NCBI GenBank assembly: GCA_903832325.1 | Contig: CAILBC010000026.1 | Coordinates: forward strand, 219,457-283,456 | DNA length: 64,000 nt | Direction of reading: 5' to 3' | DNA from: an uncultured Sphingomonadales bacterium | Lineage (GTDB): Bacteria; Pseudomonadota; Alphaproteobacteria; Sphingomonadales; Sphingomonadaceae | In this document: positions 9,368 to 19,340 of the stretch, one piece after another | How the letters are laid out: every line of letters starts with the position of its first letter | Position numbering within the stretch: the stretch's first letter is position 1 | The notes under the pieces: generated by a model | The model's database searches: none | What the model was told of the DNA's origin: nothing | The model's input: the letters and a program-made list of their open reading frames with translations, nothing else | Position numbers and translations under genes: made by a program

Positions 9368-10381
9368 TCAGCAGTCAAAATAATCGCGATACCACGCGAC
9401 AAACTGGCGCACCCCTTCGCCGATCGGGGTTGACGGGGTGTAGCCGGTCAGTTCTCGCAATTGCGTTGCATCGGCCCAGGTTGCCGGCACATCGCCTTTT
9501 TGCATGTCGAGATAGCGGCGGATTGCCGGGCGGCCGCATTCCTGTTCGATGGCGTCGACAAAATCGTTCAGCTTCACTTTGTCGGAATTGCCGATGTTGA
9601 CCACGCGAAACGGTGCCGCCGGGCTCAGCGTGTCCCATTCGGCGATCGCGGCCGGATCTTCCACGCGTTCGGGCACGACATCGATCAACAGCCGGATGCC
9701 CCGCACCAGATCGGTAACAAAGGTGAAATCGCGGTACATTTCGCCATGGTTGTAGATGTCGATCGGGGTGCCTTCGAGGATGCCCTTCACGAATTTGAAC
9801 AGTGCCATGTCGGGCCGGCCCCAGGGGCCATAGACCGTGAAAAAGCGGAACATGGTGATCGGCAAAGACCACAAGTGCGCATAGCTGTGCGCCATGATCT
9901 CGTTGGATTTCTTGGTCGCCGCGTAAAATGTCAGCGGATGATCGGTCTGGTGCTTTTCGGAATAGGGCATCAGCGTGTTTGCGCCATAGACTGACGATGT
10001 CGATGCCATCAGCAGATGCCCGATCGCCCCTTCGCGTGCGCATTCCAGCACATTGAACGTGCCGACCAGATTGCTTTCCAGATAGGACCGCGGGTTTTCC
10101 AGGCTGTACCGCACGCCGGCCTGCGCCGCGAGATGGACCACGATATCAGGGTGATGGCGCGCAAACACGTCCGACAGCGCGGCCATATCCTCCAGCCGCG
10201 CCTCGATCGGTACAAAATGCGGCGATTGCGACAGCATGGCATGCCGGCGACGCTTCAGATCGACATCGTAATAGTCGGTCATCGCGTCAAAACCGACGAC
10301 ATCGAAGCCTTCGGCGATCAGCAGGCGGCACAGATGAAATCCGATAAAGCCGGCTGATCCGGTTACAAGCACTTTGGCCAA
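9368..10381 (-). CDS. UDP-glucuronate 4-epimerase-like NAD-dependent epimerase
   Basis: 337 residues, the usual length for the extended SDR family. Rossmann motif 'VTGSAGFIG' at residues 5-13, active-site 'STSSVYG' and 'YAATKKSNE' (YxxxK), and the subgroup sequence 'FTVYGPWGRPDMALFKF', typical of UDP-glucuronate 4-epimerases that make UDP-galacturonate for capsules (Cap1J/LspL type). 'TDYYDVDLKRRR' after the first helix also fits that subgroup rather than GalE. It lies between the initiating transferase and the polymerase-like gene, so it probably supplies an acidic sugar to the exopolysaccharide. Confidence 0.85.
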   Translation of the reverse strand: MAKVLVTGSAGFIGFHLCRLLIAEGFDVVGFDAMTDYYDVDLKRRRHAMLSQSPHFVPIEARLEDMAALSDVFARHHPDIVVHLAAQAGVRYSLENPRSYLESNLVGTFNVLECAREGAIGHLLMASTSSVYGANTLMPYSEKHQTDHPLTFYAATKKSNEIMAHSYAHLWSLPITMFRFFTVYGPWGRPDMALFKFVKGILEGTPIDIYNHGEMYRDFTFVTDLVRGIRLLIDVVPERVEDPAAIAEWDTLSPAAPFRVVNIGNSDKVKLNDFVDAIEQECGRPAIRRYLDMQKGDVPATWADATQLRELTGYTPSTPIGEGVRQFVAWYRDYFDC

Positions 10382-10546
10382 GCTGCGCGCCTTTTACATG
10401 CTGCTGTCACGATTGGCGCCATCCTATCCATGGCCTGCCGGCCCTGCACAAGATGATTTCAGCATTCTGCCCAGGCACAAACTTGTCACCCGGATGATGG
10501 GCCGAAGGGCTGGCCGAATGGCTGCCCAAGTGGTTGCGCTGCACAA

Positions 10547-11977
10547 TCAGAAAGCGCGGTGGTGCACCAGAACCTTGAAGGTCGCAAACAGAATCCGGAT
10601 ATCGCGCCAGAATGTCCAGCCATCGAGATATTCCAGATCGGACTGCAGCCGGTTGTGCAGATCGCTTTCGGAATCGGTCGCGCCGCGATGGCCGCGCACT
10701 TGCGCCAGCCCGGTCAGACCCGGCTTGAGCGAATGGCGCAGCAGATAGCGCGGATCGATTTCCCAGAATTTCTTGTTTTCCGCGGTGGAGCCAATGGCAT
10801 GCGGGCGCGGCCCGACCAGGCTCATGTCGCCGCGCAGCACATTGATCAGCTGCGGCAGTTCATCGATGCTGGTGCGCCGGATAAACCGCCCGACACGCGT
10901 GATGCGGTCATCATCGCGCTGTGTCGATCGCGCGCCATCGGCATCCAGCTGCGGCACGCGCATCGACCGGAACTTGTAAATCACGAACAGCCGGTTGTTG
11001 CGCCCCTGGCGTTGCTGGCGGAAAAACACCGATCCGCCGTCTTCCAGCCGGATCAGCAGCGCAACCGTCAGCAATAGCGGCATAAGGAACGCGATGGCCG
11101 AACCCGCCAGCGTGAGATCGAGCGCGCGCTTGATCGCGCGGGCCTTGATGCTGAGCGGCCCGGCCGAAACGATCAGCGTGCCAAAGGCATCGCACCGCCG
11201 CGCCCCGATCGCGCCCAGATTGAGCACGTCCTGGTCAACAATTTCGCCGCTGATGTTCGAACCCTTGAAAATCATCGCCCAGGCCGCGCGCCGTTCGGGC
11301 GGGCACGAAACCAGCACGCGGTCCATGTTGGTCATGAACAGGCCCAGCCGGTCAAGCATATGCGGATCGGAACAATCGGGCCGCAGATTGTGTTCGCGCG
11401 CCACCACCGACCAGGCGCCGGCAATCCGCGCCGGCCCGCCGCCATCATCGATGATCAGCACGTTTTCGGCCGTCGGCCCCACGCGGCGCACGACATAGTG
11501 GCGCATCACGCTGCGGATGCTGGCCAGCAGCACGGCCGCCGCGGCAAAGCTGAAGCCCATCGACAGCCGGCTCATCTCCAGCGGGCTGTGCGTGAGATAG
11601 GCAATGAAGCTGAGCGCGACCAGCGAAGCGAGCAGGGCATAGACGGTGTGCAACTGCGCAAAGCGCAACGACGTCAGCGCCCGCACCGAATAGACCCGCA
11701 TATACAACGCCGAGGTCCAGTAAATCGGGATGAACAGCAGCACCATGCTCGCCATGATGCCGCGCTCGAGCATGCTGGCCACGGCGAACGAGGCCACCGC
11801 AATGCCCAGCGCATCGGCGAGCATCAGGCCAAGATAAAGCTGTAGCCGGCGCCGCTCGAGCGAAGGGCCCAGCGGCAGCACAAAACTTTTCGGCACGACC
11901 GCTGTCGTCGTCCGTTCCAGCGTCCAGACCGCAGCGCCAGGTGAGTTTGTGGTCATGGTATCTTCAAGGACGTGCAT
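10547..11977 (-). CDS. Exopolysaccharide polyprenyl glycosylphosphotransferase (initiating enzyme)
   Basis: 476 residues. Four or five N-terminal membrane segments (about 45-160), a degenerate nucleotide-binding-like middle ('[15 protein letters not shown]'), and a C-terminal Bac_transf domain from about residue 280: '[20 protein letters not shown]', '[22 protein letters not shown]', '[26 protein letters not shown]', '[12 protein letters not shown]'. These are the hallmarks of WbaP/WcaJ/GumD enzymes, which move a sugar-1-phosphate onto undecaprenyl phosphate to start the repeat unit. Start at 11977 is backed by GGAAAGG 8 bp upstream; an in-frame ATG at 11956 is the alternative. Confidence 0.92.
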   Translation of the reverse strand: MHVLEDTMTTNSPGAAVWTLERTTTAVVPKSFVLPLGPSLERRRLQLYLGLMLADALGIAVASFAVASMLERGIMASMVLLFIPIYWTSALYMRVYSVRALTSLRFAQLHTVYALLASLVALSFIAYLTHSPLEMSRLSMGFSFAAAAVLLASIRSVMRHYVVRRVGPTAENVLIIDDGGGPARIAGAWSVVAREHNLRPDCSDPHMLDRLGLFMTNMDRVLVSCPPERRAAWAMIFKGSNISGEIVDQDVLNLGAIGARRCDAFGTLIVSAGPLSIKARAIKRALDLTLAGSAIAFLMPLLLTVALLIRLEDGGSVFFRQQRQGRNNRLFVIYKFRSMRVPQLDADGARSTQRDDDRITRVGRFIRRTSIDELPQLINVLRGDMSLVGPRPHAIGSTAENKKFWEIDPRYLLRHSLKPGLTGLAQVRGHRGATDSESDLHNRLQSDLEYLDGWTFWRDIRILFATFKVLVHHRAF

Positions 11978-12409
11978 GCCGATGGCCTTTCCGTGCCTTG
12001 CGCTTTTGCGAATGGCCAGAGTGCCGGCCGTCCACGATGTTGCGGTGCATCAATTACGAAATAATCCGATTCGGAGCAACGTCTTATCGCCGCTCGGCAA
12101 AGCGGTTCATCTTGCGTGAAACTCGATTCATCCTTTGTGATCACGACCACATCCATCGTTCGACAGCCTTGCTGGGCTGCCCTGCGTTTAACGAATATTA
12201 ACCAACGTCCTGATGAAACTGTGAAATTGTGCGATTGTCCAGCCCCTGGCCCGCCCGTTTCACGAGGTGCACCAAAATCGTCCACTATCTGTGCGATGCG
12301 CCGTAACCTTGTAAAACAAGCGTGCGGAGCCGGGTTCGGAGAGTCGGGACTGTGATTTTGTGCCGATTCGGATGGATTGGCGGCGGCATTTTTGCTGCCG
12401 CGACTCGGC
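11978..12409. other. Intergenic region before the initiating transferase
   Basis: About 430 bp with an AT-richer core near 12150-12230. No open frame here has a ribosome site or a recognisable product. It contains TTAA-N6-TTAA at 12188-12201, one base short of the CtrA spacing, so I do not call it a site. The promoter for the gene at 11977 should be here. Confidence 0.5.
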
Positions 12410-13432
12410 TCAACGCGCCGCCGCCCGGGCGATTTCGGCAATCGCCTGTTGCAGTTTTTGCTGCGCCCCGGTGTTGTCTTTCAGCATCGCCCGGTGCAGC
12501 GCGACCAGCCGCGCCAGCAGCCGTTCCAGCCGTTGGCCGCGCCATTTCTGCAATTGCAGTGCAAGATCTTTGCCGTCCTTGAAGAAGATCCGCCGGCTTT
12601 GCACTTCCTGTTCGATAAACGCGGCCACATTGCCGCCTGGCCCCATCCGCGCGGCCAGCCCGGCCAGTTGCACCGCGCGCCGTTCAAACGCCAGCAGCAG
12701 CCCCACTGGATTGATATCGCCCGCGGCCAGTTTGGGCATTTCGCGCGCCAGCGCGCCCGTCAAGCCGCCCAGCGTCGCGTTGATCAGCGGGTTCATCCCG
12801 TCGTCGCGCGTTTCCGCACCAATCGCGGCCAGATCTTCGGCCCGCACGGCCTTGGGCGATTGCGCGCTGGTATCGAGATAGAGCGCCAGCTTTTCCAGCT
12901 CGCTGCGCGCGATCCGCGTATCCAGCCCGGCGGCTTGCGCCAGTTGCTGCGCCAGCGGGCCGCTCAGCTTTACACCCAGCGCTTCGCCGGCGTTGCGCAC
13001 GGCTTCGCCCACCGCAGCCAGGTCGGGCGGATGAAACACGCCGACCAGCGCATCATCGCGATCGACCAGCATCTTGGCCACGCGCGATTTGTCGCTGGCC
13101 CCTGCGGCCACGATGATCACCGGCCAGCCCGCCACATCATCGGCGATCAGCGTGGTCACCGCCTCGTGCGCTTCGTCGCCCGACATGGTCACGCGGATGA
13201 TCCGCCGGTCGCCAAACAGCGAGGTCGATCGCGCTTCGTCGGCCAGGCGCACCGGATCGCGCTTCAGCTCGGCGCCGCTCAGGTCGACCAGTTCTGCCGC
13301 GCCCAGCCGTTGCACGGCGCGGCCCGCCGCATCGCCCGCGCCGGCTTCGTCCGCACCGCAGAAATAGAACACGCGTGCCCGGCCGATGGCGCGGCCCAAG
13401 GTGCTGTCAAAAGTCTTGTGCGTGGCCTTCAT
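12410..13432 (-). CDS. holA: DNA polymerase III subunit delta
   Basis: 340 residues from MKATHKTFDSTLGRAIG. It shows the HolA layout: an N-terminal AAA+-like domain ('RVFYFCGADEAGAG', 'LFGDRRIIRVTMSG', 'WPVIIVAAGASDKSRVAKML'), the middle lid ('LSGPLAQQLAQAAGLDTRIARSELEKLALY') and the C-terminal helical collar ('GLTGALAREMPKLAAGDINPVGLLLAFERR'). The subunit opens the beta clamp within the clamp loader. The frame extends upstream to 13492, but that part overlaps lptE; the ATG at 13432 lies 7 bp after the lptE stop, in the common alphaproteobacterial order leuS-lptE-holA. Confidence 0.92.
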   Translation of the reverse strand: MKATHKTFDSTLGRAIGRARVFYFCGADEAGAGDAAGRAVQRLGAAELVDLSGAELKRDPVRLADEARSTSLFGDRRIIRVTMSGDEAHEAVTTLIADDVAGWPVIIVAAGASDKSRVAKMLVDRDDALVGVFHPPDLAAVGEAVRNAGEALGVKLSGPLAQQLAQAAGLDTRIARSELEKLALYLDTSAQSPKAVRAEDLAAIGAETRDDGMNPLINATLGGLTGALAREMPKLAAGDINPVGLLLAFERRAVQLAGLAARMGPGGNVAAFIEQEVQSRRIFFKDGKDLALQLQKWRGQRLERLLARLVALHRAMLKDNTGAQQKLQQAIAEIARAAAR

Positions 13433-13439
13433 GCCGCAA

Positions 13440-13976
13440 TCAGGGCCGCGGCGCCGCTGCCGTTTCCACCTGGCGCAGCCGCGTGGCGACATGGGTGACG
13501 ATCTGGTTGGCCAGATCTTTGGCCAGATTGTCCTGCGCGGTCTGTTCCGCGCCGATCACCGCATATTCGCTCGATACGATATCGATGCCGGCATCGGCAT
13601 CGGCGGTCGAATCGAGCAGGATCGCCCCCGATGCCAGATCGACCAGCTGATAGCGCGCGCGCATTACCCGGCGTTCGCGGCTGACCGAGGTGTCCGACCG
13701 CACGATCATGCCCACCAGCTTTTCATCCAGCCGAACATCCAGCCGGAACCGCGCCGGCGCCTGCCCCGCCGCGCTCATCCGGTCAGACAGCGCGTTGCGC
13801 ACCAGATATCCGGCCTTGCCCTCGATCGGCGATACCGAAACCGCCGCCACATCGCGCGCCACCGTGCCCGATCCGCCGCCGCCATACATCGGCTGAAGCC
13901 CGCAGGCGCCCAAAGCGAGGGCGAGGCCCAGCGCGGGCAACAGGTGCAGGGCGCGGCGCAACGGTTTATGCAACAA
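13440..13976 (-). CDS. lptE: LPS assembly lipoprotein LptE
   Basis: 178 residues with a basic N-terminus, a hydrophobic signal and the lipobox 'LGAC' (Cys 25), then 'GLQPMYG', typical of alphaproteobacterial LptE, and a conserved region including 'RYQLVD'. It plugs the LptD barrel that places lipopolysaccharide in the outer leaflet. The start must be a TTG: the frame has TTG TTG CAT AAA at 13976, a TGA codon stands two codons earlier, and the next ATG (codon 30) is past the lipobox. The start overlaps the end of leuS by 11 bp, so translation is probably coupled. Confidence 0.88.
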   Translation of the reverse strand: MLHKPLRRALHLLPALGLALALGACGLQPMYGGGGSGTVARDVAAVSVSPIEGKAGYLVRNALSDRMSAAGQAPARFRLDVRLDEKLVGMIVRSDTSVSRERRVMRARYQLVDLASGAILLDSTADADAGIDIVSSEYAVIGAEQTAQDNLAKDLANQIVTHVATRLRQVETAAAPRP

Positions 13977-16515
13977 GGTTCACCAGCCGGTCGGGCACGA
14001 CGATCACCTTTCTCACCTCGGCGCCATCCAGCGCGCGCTGCACTTTGTCCGACGCCAGCGCCAGCCGCTCCAGATCTTCGCGCGATGTGCCCTTGGCCAC
14101 GGTCAGTGTATCACGCAGCTTGCCCTTCACCTGCACGGCAACGGTCACTTCGTCATCGATCAGCATTGCCGGATCGACTTCGGGCCATGCGGCATCGGCA
14201 ATCAGCGTGGCCGTATCGCCTGCCGCGGGGGCAAATTGCGCCCAGACCTGTTCGGCCAGATGCGGCATCATCGGTGCGATCAGCAGCAGCAGCCGGCCCG
14301 CCGCGCGCGTGCGCTCTGCCGAAGCCTGTGCTTTTTCAATCGCGCCGGTCAGCTCGTAAATCCGCGCCACTGCCTTGTTGAAGCTCAGCGCTTCGATATC
14401 GTGCGCCACGGCATCAACGGTCTGGTGGCTTTTGCGCGCGAGCGCTGCGTCTTCGCCGGTGGCGGTATGGTCGATCTGCGCAAACAGGCGCCACAGCCGC
14501 TGCACAAAGCGCCAGCAGCCTTCGATGCCCGATTCCGACCAGGGCAGATCGCGTTCCGGCGGGCTGTCCGACAGCATGAACCAGCGGATGGCATCAGCGC
14601 CATAGCGCGCAACGATTTCGTCGGGGTCCACCACGTTCTTCTTGGACTTCGACATCTTGATCACGCGCCCGATCGTCACCGGGGCACCATCGGCGCGCAA
14701 CACCGCGCCATCACCGCTGCGTTCGACTTCGGCCGGGCTGAAAAATACCGGCTGGCCGTTGTCCGGGTTGCGCCGTTCATAGGTTTCGTGCGTGACCATG
14801 CCCTGGGTAAACAGGCTGGCAAACGGCTCGGTCACATCGATCAGGCCGATATGCGCCAGCGCGCGCGTCCAGAACCGGGCATAGAGCAAGTGCAGGATCG
14901 CGTGTTCGATCCCGCCGATATATTGCTCCACCGGCAGCCAGCGCGCGATCGCTGCCGGATCGAACGGCCGGTCTGCCGGCTGGCTGGCAAAGCGCAGGAA
15001 ATACCACGAACTGTCGACAAACGTATCCAGCGTGTCGGTTTCGCGCCGCGCGGCATGGCCGCATTGCGGGCAATCGACATGTTTCCAGGTGGGGTGGCGT
15101 TCCAGCGGATTGCCCGGCACCGAAAAATCGACATCGTCGGGCAGGATCACGGGCAGGTGCTTTTTCGGCACCGGCACCACCCCGCACACTTCGCAATGCA
15201 CAAACGGGATCGGCGTGCCCCAGTACCGCTGGCGCGAAACGCCCCAATCGCGCAGGCGCCACACGGTCTTGCCCTGGCCCCAGCCTTCGGCTTCGGCACG
15301 CGCGATCACCGCGGCCTTGCCCGTGGTCACATCCATCCCGTCGAATTCGCGCGAATTCATCAGCTTGCCCGGGCCGGTATAGGCCTCGTTGCCGGCAAAC
15401 ACCGCATCGGTCAGATCGCCATCGGCCACCACGCGCATGACCGGCAGGCCATACTTGCGCGCAAAATCCAGGTCGCGCTGGTCATGCGCCGGGCAGCCGA
15501 ACACGGCGCCCGTGCCATAATCCATCAGCACGAAATTGGCGATGTAGACCGGCAGCGTCCAGTCCGCATCAAGCGGGTGAACCACTTCCAGGCCCGTATC
15601 AAAACCCAGCTTTTCCGCCGTTTCCAGCTCGGCCGCCGTGGTGCCGCCCTGCTTGCACAGCGCGATGAACGCGGCCGCTTCGGGGTTGGCCGCGGCCACT
15701 TGCTGGGCAATCGGATGGTCGGCGGCAATCGCGATAAAGCTTGCGCCATACAGCGTGTCGGGCCGGGTGGAATAGACCTCGATCGGCTGGGCCAGCGGCG
15801 CGCGCGGGGCAAAGCGAAATTCCAGCCCCTGCGATTTGCCGATCCAGTTTTCCTGCATCACGCGGACTTTTTCGGGCCATTTGTCGAGCGTGCCCAGCCC
15901 CTGCAGCAGATCGTCGGCAAATTGGGTGATTTTCAGGAACCACTGGTTCAGCTTGCGCTTTTCCACCAGCGCGCCCGAACGCCAGCCGCGCCCGTCGATC
16001 ACTTGTTCATTGGCCAGCACGGTCTGATCGACCGGATCCCAGTTCACCGCCGATTCGCGGCGATATACCAGCCCCGCCGCATAAAGATCGAGGAACAGCG
16101 CCTGTTCGTGGCCGTAATAATCGGGATCGCACGTGGCGATCTCGCGGCTCCAGTCCAGCGCAAAGCCCAGGCGCTGCAACTGCGCCTTCATGTTGGCAAT
16201 ATTGTCGCGGGTCCAGCCGCCGGGGTGCACGCCTTTTTCCATCGCGGCGTTTTCGGCCGGCATGCCAAAGGCATCCCACCCCATCGGGTGCAGCACTTCG
16301 TGGCCGGTCATCCGCTTGTAGCGCGCCAGCACGTCGCCCATCGTGTAATTGCGCACATGGCCGATGTGGATGCGCCCCGAAGGATAGGGGAACATTTCCA
16401 GGACATAGCTGCGCGGCTTGGCCGAATTGTCATCGGCGCAAAACGTGCGCGCGCTGGCCCAGGCGTTTTGCCAGTGAAGATCTGCGGTGGCGGGGTCGAA
16501 ACGGTCTGCGGTCAT
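13966..16515 (-). CDS. leuS: Leucyl-tRNA synthetase
   Basis: 849 residues, normal length. Class I signatures: HIGH at about residues 50-53 in '[14 protein letters not shown]' and 'KMSKSKKNV' before the anticodon-binding domain. The editing (CP1) domain and zinc-like Cys pairs ('CEVCG...CPQCG') are present, and the C-terminal domain ends '[13 protein letters not shown]'. It charges tRNA-Leu in the cytoplasm. First gene of the leuS-lptE-holA run; the DUF3576 lipoprotein gene lies just upstream on the same strand. Confidence 0.97.
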   Translation of the reverse strand: MTADRFDPATADLHWQNAWASARTFCADDNSAKPRSYVLEMFPYPSGRIHIGHVRNYTMGDVLARYKRMTGHEVLHPMGWDAFGMPAENAAMEKGVHPGGWTRDNIANMKAQLQRLGFALDWSREIATCDPDYYGHEQALFLDLYAAGLVYRRESAVNWDPVDQTVLANEQVIDGRGWRSGALVEKRKLNQWFLKITQFADDLLQGLGTLDKWPEKVRVMQENWIGKSQGLEFRFAPRAPLAQPIEVYSTRPDTLYGASFIAIAADHPIAQQVAAANPEAAAFIALCKQGGTTAAELETAEKLGFDTGLEVVHPLDADWTLPVYIANFVLMDYGTGAVFGCPAHDQRDLDFARKYGLPVMRVVADGDLTDAVFAGNEAYTGPGKLMNSREFDGMDVTTGKAAVIARAEAEGWGQGKTVWRLRDWGVSRQRYWGTPIPFVHCEVCGVVPVPKKHLPVILPDDVDFSVPGNPLERHPTWKHVDCPQCGHAARRETDTLDTFVDSSWYFLRFASQPADRPFDPAAIARWLPVEQYIGGIEHAILHLLYARFWTRALAHIGLIDVTEPFASLFTQGMVTHETYERRNPDNGQPVFFSPAEVERSGDGAVLRADGAPVTIGRVIKMSKSKKNVVDPDEIVARYGADAIRWFMLSDSPPERDLPWSESGIEGCWRFVQRLWRLFAQIDHTATGEDAALARKSHQTVDAVAHDIEALSFNKAVARIYELTGAIEKAQASAERTRAAGRLLLLIAPMMPHLAEQVWAQFAPAAGDTATLIADAAWPEVDPAMLIDDEVTVAVQVKGKLRDTLTVAKGTSREDLERLALASDKVQRALDGAEVRKVIVVPDRLVNLVA

Positions 16516-16581
16516 GCCCGCCCTCTACGCGAGACGGGGCCTGAAACGCAATTACCCCGGTTCGATTGGCCCCATGCAAAT

Positions 16582-16605
16582 GGCCCGGGGCGAAAACCCC
16601 GGGCC
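16582..16605 (-). terminator. GC-rich hairpin after the DUF3576 gene
   Basis: Perfect 9-bp arms GGCCCGGGG (16582-16590) and CCCCGGGCC (16597-16605) with a 6-base loop, just past the stop at 16613. On the minus strand only a short ATTT follows, so termination may be weak and allow read-through to leuS. Confidence 0.6.
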
Positions 16606-16612
16606 GATCGGC

Positions 16613-17101
16613 CTATCCGCGAATGGTCTTGCGGCGCAGATCGCGCGCCCGGGTCAGGATCACGTCTTCCAGTTTTTGCACCGTGGCCGCTTCCACCGGG
16701 GCATCGACCCAGCCGCCGGCTTGCATCACCTGGCGGCTGGCCGCCACGCGCACTGCATCGGCGCGCAGATCCTGGTCGAGGATGGACACGGTCACTTTCA
16801 CGCGTTCGCCGGGGTTTTTCGGATTGGCATACCAGTCGGTCACCACCACGCCGCCATTGCTGTCGGTCTGCAGCAGCGGCATGAACGACAGCGTGTCGAG
16901 CGTGGCGCGCCACAAATAGGCGTTCACGCCGATCTGCGTCACTTTGCTGGGCGCCAGCGTTGCCGCTTCGCGCAATTTCTTGCTCTGGTGACGATGATGC
17001 GTGCACGCGCCCAGCGAAACGACCAGCGCGCCGATCGTCAGGCCACGCAGCACCGCGCCGGCAACAGGCGACATCTTCCGGGTGATATGGTCGGGGCCCA
17101 T
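16613..17101 (-). CDS. DUF3576 lipoprotein
   Basis: 162 residues from MGPDHITRKMSPVAG. A signal sequence ends in the lipobox 'SLGAC' (Cys about 34), followed by 'IGVNAYLWRATLDTLSFMPLLQTDSNGGVVVTDWYANP', the core of DUF3576. The family is conserved in alphaproteobacteria and usually precedes leuS, as here. Predicted outer-membrane lipoprotein of unknown role, perhaps in envelope assembly given its neighbours. The frame stays open far upstream (to 17551), but that part is Cys/Arg-rich and lacks a signal, so I start at 17101; the ATG at 17074 is also possible. Confidence 0.85.
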   Translation of the reverse strand: MGPDHITRKMSPVAGAVLRGLTIGALVVSLGACTHHRHQSKKLREAATLAPSKVTQIGVNAYLWRATLDTLSFMPLLQTDSNGGVVVTDWYANPKNPGERVKVTVSILDQDLRADAVRVAASRQVMQAGGWVDAPVEAATVQKLEDVILTRARDLRRKTIRG

Positions 17102-17626
17102 GGCAGGGCCAAAGGGTTTGGAGCTGGCGCGCAACGTCACTGTCAATCCTGTCCTTCGCTGGTGCGGACCGAGCGCCACACGCACGGCCGGCCACAAACC
17201 GCAAAACGCGCAAGGCCGGCCCTGTCCTTCATGATGCCGCGCGCAATCGGTTCTGCGCACAAGGCCGCGGGGCAGGATCGGCTGGCGCCGTTTCGTTTCA
17301 CGGCCTCTAACACCCTGTCGCCACCGGCGGCAAGCGCATTGGACAAGCTGGAGGGGCAAGGGGGCCTTCCGAGTCGCCCTGCCGGTCATCGTGCCGTCAT
17401 GATCGGCGTGGCAGAACGATTGCTCCACGGCGGTTGTGGATTGGTTGCAACACTTTGCGCAGGATCGCGCATATGGCCCGCCTGGCGCGCAAAAGAACTG
17501 GACCTTCGCTATGGAGCGTAGCAAAGCGGATGGGCACACAAGCCGTGCCAATGCCGATGCGGGGCCCTGGTCCTGCGGCAGAAACGCAAAGCGGCCTGTG
17601 CAGTGACAAGGATGGACGGGAAAGTC
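17102..17626. other. Divergent intergenic region
   Basis: About 525 bp between two divergent envelope-protein genes. All frames here are shadows or low-complexity readings without ribosome sites. It should hold both promoters; I see no clear consensus pair or repeat. Confidence 0.45.
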
Positions 17627-18412
17627 ATGCGTGCGAACGGGGGTAAAGTCAGGAAAAACAGCGGTTTCCGCTGGTTCCTGCGTGCGCCCGTGATCAGCGC
17701 CGCGTGCATTCTCGCTTCCGCCCTTCTGGCGCCCACCATGGTCCGGGCCTTTACCAATGGCAGCGAATCACTGCCGGTCAGTCTGGCTGCACGCGGCGCA
17801 CTGGGATCGTTCACACCTGCCTCGGTCGATCCGCGGCTGGTTGCGCAAGTTTCGATCAACGCGCTTTCGCATGGCAAGCTGTTCCGCTTTACCCCCGCCG
17901 GGATGGACAGCCGCCCCGATCATGCGGTCACCGTGGCGGTCCGCCTGCCCGATGCCCATGGCCGCCTGATTGTCACGCGCAGCGCGCAGCCCGAACCGGG
18001 CGCCGGTTTTGCCGCAGTGCGCATCGCGCCGGTGGCCTATAATCTGGGCACGGCGCGCGGGTATCAAAGGTTTGCCCTGCCCACCGGCAGCGCTGTGCAC
18101 GATTCGTCGCATGACATGAACGAATTGCGCAATTTCTCGCTGGCGCCCACCGCCGCCGATCCAGTCGATCATTCGCCGCGCCTCGCACCTTCTGTTGCAT
18201 TTGACGAACACGCCGTTCCCGGCCGTTCGCCGCGCACGCTGGGCAGCCAGGGCGATTATCAGCTCAACATGGGCGGCAGCTATCGCCTCAGCGGCAATGT
18301 CGATGTGACCGCGGGCCTGCGCTATTCGTCCGATCGCGAACGGCTGCGTCCGCTGACCGATCATCGCCAGGATAGCCAGGCGATCTATGTGGGCACCCAG
18401 TTCCGCTTCTAA
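17627..18412 (+). CDS. Exported protein with outer-membrane C-terminal signature, unknown function
   Basis: 261 residues from MRANGGKVRKNSGF. Basic N-terminus and hydrophobic segment (about 15-42) with an 'ALLAPTMVRAF' cleavage region. The C-terminus has alternating beta-strand character ('YQLNMGGSYRLSGNVDVTAGLRYSS') and ends 'AIYVGTQFRF' with a terminal Phe, the usual BAM-recognition end of outer-membrane beta proteins. It is small for a porin, so it may be a partial barrel or an adaptor domain with a C-terminal strand. The frame also has GTG at 17603 and ATG at 17612; GGACGG 8 bp upstream favours 17627. No named family recognised. Confidence 0.65.
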   Translation: MRANGGKVRKNSGFRWFLRAPVISAACILASALLAPTMVRAFTNGSESLPVSLAARGALGSFTPASVDPRLVAQVSINALSHGKLFRFTPAGMDSRPDHAVTVAVRLPDAHGRLIVTRSAQPEPGAGFAAVRIAPVAYNLGTARGYQRFALPTGSAVHDSSHDMNELRNFSLAPTAADPVDHSPRLAPSVAFDEHAVPGRSPRTLGSQGDYQLNMGGSYRLSGNVDVTAGLRYSSDRERLRPLTDHRQDSQAIYVGTQFRF

Positions 18413-18429
18413 GGCGGGTGACCGGGTGC

Positions 18430-18460
18430 AAAACCGGCGCATGCCGCCGGTTTGATTTTC
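18430..18460 (+). terminator. Intrinsic terminator
   Basis: Perfect 9-bp arms AAACCGGCG (18431-18439) and CGCCGGTTT (18445-18453), followed by GATTTTC, 18 bp after the stop of the beta-type exported protein. Confidence 0.75.
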
Positions 18461-18617
18461 TACCCCTCAGCATAAAACCGGCATTTTGCTGCGCGTGATT
18501 TGTTGCGTTGCAGCAATACTTTGGCGTTACTTTGCACGGTCTTGCCGTGGCTTTGCGATGCTCGTACCATTGCTGCCGAAACGGACCACAGCATCGGTCC
18601 GGCAGCGAGGGATCATC

Positions 18618-19340
18618 ATGGCGCGAGTGGCGATTGTAACGGGCGGAACACGGGGCATTGGCGCGGCAATCAGCATTGCGCTGCAGGCGCAGGGCCGCAC
18701 GGTCGTGGCCAATTATGCCGGCAACGATGCCAAGGCGCAGGCCTTTGCCGATGAAACCGGCATTGCCGTTGCGCGCTTTGATGTGGGCGATCACCAGGCC
18801 GTGCTCGATGGCGTGGCCGCAATTGTTGCGGCGCACGGCCCGGTCGATATCGTGGTCAACAACGCCGGGATCACGCGCGATGCGGTGCTGCACAAAATGA
18901 GCTTTGACGATTGGAACGAAGTCATGCGCATCAATCTTGGCGGCTGCTTCAATCTGGCCAAAGCCACGTTCCCGGGCATGCGCGAACGCGGCTGGGGCCG
19001 CATCGTCAACATCGGATCGATCAACGGCCAGGCCGGCCAATATGGCCAGGTCAACTATGCCGCGGCCAAATCGGGCATCCACGGCTTTACCAAGGCGCTG
19101 GCCCAGGAAGGCGCGAAATTCGGCGTGACGGTCAACGCGATCGCGCCCGGCTATATCGATACCGACATGGTCGCCGCCGTGCCCGCGCCCGTGCTGGAAA
19201 AGATCGTCGCGAAAATCCCCGTTGGCCGGCTGGGCCAGGCCGAAGAGATCGCGCGCGGCGTTGCGTTCCTCACATCGGAAGAGGGCGGCTTTGTTACCGG
19301 GTCGACCATGTCGATCAACGGCGGGCAGCACATGTATTGA
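18618..19340 (+). CDS. phaB: Acetoacetyl-CoA reductase (PhaB-type SDR)
   Basis: 240 residues from MARVAIVTGGTRGIGAA. Classical short-chain dehydrogenase: cofactor motif TGGTRGIG at 8-15, 'NNAG', catalytic Ser in 'NIGSINGQ' and YxxxK in 'YAAAKSG'. The sequence 'GSINGQAGQYGQVNYAAAKSGIHGFTKALAQEG' is characteristic of PhaB, which makes (R)-3-hydroxybutyryl-CoA for polyhydroxyalkanoate with NADPH. Start at 18618 is backed by GAGG 8 bp upstream. No PHA synthase gene is visible nearby, so a FabG-like role cannot be excluded. Confidence 0.87.
   Translation: MARVAIVTGGTRGIGAAISIALQAQGRTVVANYAGNDAKAQAFADETGIAVARFDVGDHQAVLDGVAAIVAAHGPVDIVVNNAGITRDAVLHKMSFDDWNEVMRINLGGCFNLAKATFPGMRERGWGRIVNIGSINGQAGQYGQVNYAAAKSGIHGFTKALAQEGAKFGVTVNAIAPGYIDTDMVAAVPAPVLEKIVAKIPVGRLGQAEEIARGVAFLTSEEGGFVTGSTMSINGGQHMY

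Noticed and set aside
12188..12201. CtrA-type site TTAA-N6-TTAA
   Set aside because: Spacing is one base short of the TTAA-N7-TTAA consensus, so the match is not convincing.
14236..16884. Very long open frame (882 codons) on the + strand opposite leuS
   Set aside because: It is the antisense reading of leuS, whose class I motifs are certain; the + frame is His/Arg/Gln-rich with no recognisable domain, typical of high-GC shadow frames.
17102..17551. 150-residue N-terminal extension of the DUF3576 protein
   Set aside because: It would place the lipoprotein signal in the middle of the chain and is Cys/Arg-rich without conserved features.
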